Source: Phycisphaerales bacterium
Lineage (GTDB): Bacteria > Planctomycetota > Phycisphaerae > Phycisphaerales > SM1A02
DNA length: 7,129 nucleotides
Assembly (NCBI GenBank): GCA_007125255.1
Contig: SLDM01000498.1
Span: forward strand, 1-7,129
Reading direction: 5' to 3'
A program made the translations under genes and the position numbers. The first letter of the stretch is position 1; each line of letters begins with the position of its first letter. Shown here piece after piece: positions 6,070 through 7,129 of the stretch. The notes under the pieces are model-generated. The model saw only the letters and a program-made list of their open reading frames with translations, ran no database searches and had not been told where the DNA came from.

Positions 6070-6119
6070 GGGCAGCGAAATCAAGTGTCCGGCCTTGTCG
6101 GCCGCGGACAATTCTGCCC
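6070..6119. promoter_or_regulatory. Nested inverted repeats between divergent genes, possible operator
   Basis: An outer pair GGGCAG (6070-6075) and CTGCCC (6114-6119) encloses an inner hairpin. The inner arms are TGTCCG (6086-6091) with CGGACA (6105-6110), continued by GCC (6092-6094) with GGC (6100-6102) around the loop TTGTC, with a two-base bulge at 6103-6104. It lies between the start codons of the zinc-ribbon gene and the sigma factor gene, so it may be an operator or part of the sigma factor leader. Confidence 0.35.
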
Positions 6120-6163
6120 AATCCCCGTGGGGTCGTCCGTTCCGGCGCATCTTCACTGATGAG

Positions 6164-6805
6164 ATGAAGCATCCTTCGATTCAATCCGCCGGTTCTGTGG
6201 ACCAGATGAATCGGCCAAGGGCCGTCCCGGCCGGCGGAAATCCGAATCGAGTCGAGTCGATGGAGGCGGCCTTCCACCGGGCCGCGGGCGGCCTCTACCG
6301 CTTCGTGCTGGTTCGCGCCGGTCACGATGCATCGTGCGCGGATGACCTGATGCAGCAACTCTGGATGCGGGCCTCCAGGGACTCGCTCCGCCTCCCACCC
6401 GACCGGGCCGAACGCTGGTTGCGGACGGTGGCCCGGAATCTCCTGGCCGAACACTGGCGGCGTGCCGGTCGTCGTCCCGTGACGTTGGCCGGCGACTCAC
6501 TTCTGGCGGCCGAGGAGCTGGCCCAGCGCATCGACTCTCACCCGATTCCGCCGGACCTCTTGAGCCGGGAAGAGACGAAGCAGGCGCTGCTGTTGGTGAT
6601 GACCGAGCTCTCCGATGAGGAGCAGGAACTTCTCATCAAGCGGTACCAGCGGCAGACGCCGCTGGAAGAGATGGCAAGAGAACAGGGAACGAGCATCCGC
6701 GCGATCGAGGGAAAACTCTACCGCCTGCGCGCCACGCTCCGCAGTCGGCTCGCTCGATCGACCGACTCTGAAGAGGGCGCGGAGAAGCAAAGGACCACGT
6801 CATGA
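6164..6805 (+). CDS. ECF-type RNA polymerase sigma factor
   Basis: 213 residues from ATG 6164. Region 2 (about 34-100) has C-A-D59... followed by D-L-M-Q-Q-L-W-M-R-A, the core-binding helix in the form typical of extracytoplasmic-function sigma factors, and W-L-R-T-V-A-R-N-L-L-A-E-H-W-R-R, the -10 recognition region. A linker (about 105-135) leads to region 4 (about 140-196): L-S-D-E-E-Q-E-L-L, then the helix-turn-helix L-E-E-M-A-R-E-Q-G-T-S-I-R-A-I-E-G-K-L-Y-R-L-R, which reads -35 elements. Regions 1 and 3 are absent, as in the class. The start is uncertain: ATG 6164, 6206 and 6260 are all in frame, and none has a clear ribosome binding site. The conserved domain begins near 6260, so any of them could give an active factor. 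The stop overlaps the next gene (ATGA), indicating translational coupling with a likely regulator. Confidence 0.9.
   Translation: MKHPSIQSAGSVDQMNRPRAVPAGGNPNRVESMEAAFHRAAGGLYRFVLVRAGHDASCADDLMQQLWMRASRDSLRLPPDRAERWLRTVARNLLAEHWRRAGRRPVTLAGDSLLAAEELAQRIDSHPIPPDLLSREETKQALLLVMTELSDEEQELLIKRYQRQTPLEEMAREQGTSIRAIEGKLYRLRATLRSRLARSTDSEEGAEKQRTTS
6789..6794 (+). promoter_or_regulatory. Ribosome binding site AAAGGA inside the sigma factor gene
   Basis: AAAGGA lies 7 bases before ATG 6802, within the last codons of the sigma factor gene. It supports the overlapping start of the membrane protein. Confidence 0.6.
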
Positions 6806-7129
6806 CCAGGAACACGCCTCCCAATCAAGATGTCTTTGACGAGAATCTGCGCACGATCCTGCGCGAGGCGCCGCTGCCGTCGGGCCCGACCGGGGAACAG
6901 CGATCGCGCTGGCAGAAAGCGCCGAAACGGTCGGGGGAAAAACCCGCGCCGCGCTTCCGCCGCGGACTGCCTCCGCGCCTGATGGCCGGCGGCGCGCTGG
7001 CCGCATCGTTCCTCCTGGTTCTGCTCTTCACGACGGATCGGTCCGGTCGGGTGAGCGCGGAGACGATCCTGACGAGTCTGGCCCACACGATCACCCAGTC
7101 GGTGTGGGTAGAGTTCGAGGAGATCGACC
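6802..7129 (+). CDS. Single-pass membrane protein, candidate anti-sigma factor, truncated by the window end
   Basis: The start ATG overlaps the sigma factor stop codon (ATGA) and the frame stays open to the window edge, giving 109 residues. The N-terminal 60 residues are hydrophilic: an amphipathic N-L-R-T-I-L-R-E-A-P-L-P, a G-E-Q-R-x-R-W segment, and a very basic R-F-R-R-G-L-P-P-R just before the membrane. One hydrophobic helix (about 61-77) follows, then an outside segment starting D-R-S-G-R-V-S-A-E. The basic inner face predicts N-in, C-out topology, the layout of membrane anti-sigma factors. The coupled position after an ECF sigma gene supports that role. However, no H-x3-C-x2-C zinc anti-sigma motif is present (there is no Cys in the visible part), so the assignment rests on context and topology. 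The outer domain is mostly missing. Confidence 0.75.
   Translation, partial: MTRNTPPNQDVFDENLRTILREAPLPSGPTGEQRSRWQKAPKRSGEKPAPRFRRGLPPRLMAGGALAASFLLVLLFTTDRSGRVSAETILTSLAHTITQSVWVEFEEID

Noticed and set aside
6095..6163. TTG 6095 as start of the sigma factor
   Set aside because: It lies in the loop of the inner hairpin, has no ribosome binding site, and would add a tail not expected in ECF sigma factors.
5439..6167. A 242-codon plus-strand frame crossing two genes
   Set aside because: It overlaps the end of the transglutaminase-fold gene in another frame and is antisense to the zinc-ribbon gene; its translation is low complexity.

Overview
The window is GC-rich, densely coding bacterial DNA. 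The most telling gene (1131-3422) encodes a large secreted protein with dockerin-like calcium loops of the type D-x-T/N-x-D-G-x-V-D followed by a W-G-x-C ending. Such modules are abundant in Planctomycetota, especially Phycisphaerae. Together with the ECF sigma/membrane-protein pair and the OmpA-family protein, this suggests a Phycisphaerae-like planctomycete. That placement is inference from protein style, not from a marker gene.

Layout, left to right. (1) The 3' end of an OmpA/MotB-type peptidoglycan-binding protein (3-734). Its stop codon lies inside a 13-bp tandem repeat (722-786). (2) A non-coding stretch of about 340-390 bp with small hairpins and a possible promoter. (3) The exported multi-domain protein with two copies of a beta-sandwich-like module and two dockerin-like modules (1131-3422). 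(4) An MlaE-family lipid-transport permease standing apart from its usual ATPase and MCE partners (3539-4393). (5) An exported transglutaminase-fold protein whose catalytic Cys, His and Asp positions read Glu, Arg and His (4517-5728). (6) Convergent to it, a small zinc-ribbon protein with a C-terminal membrane anchor on the minus strand (5796-6047). (7) Divergent from that, an ECF sigma factor (about 6164-6805) overlapping by ATGA a single-pass membrane protein cut off by the window end (6802-7129), which is a candidate anti-sigma factor.

Most products act at the envelope: peptidoglycan anchoring, lipid traffic, an exported multi-domain protein and an exported pseudo-enzyme. The sigma/membrane-protein pair is the only clear operon. 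The other plus-strand genes are separated by 120-390 bp and are probably separate transcription units. No mobile element, CRISPR array, tRNA or rRNA was seen. The most unusual item is the transglutaminase-fold protein with all three catalytic positions changed.
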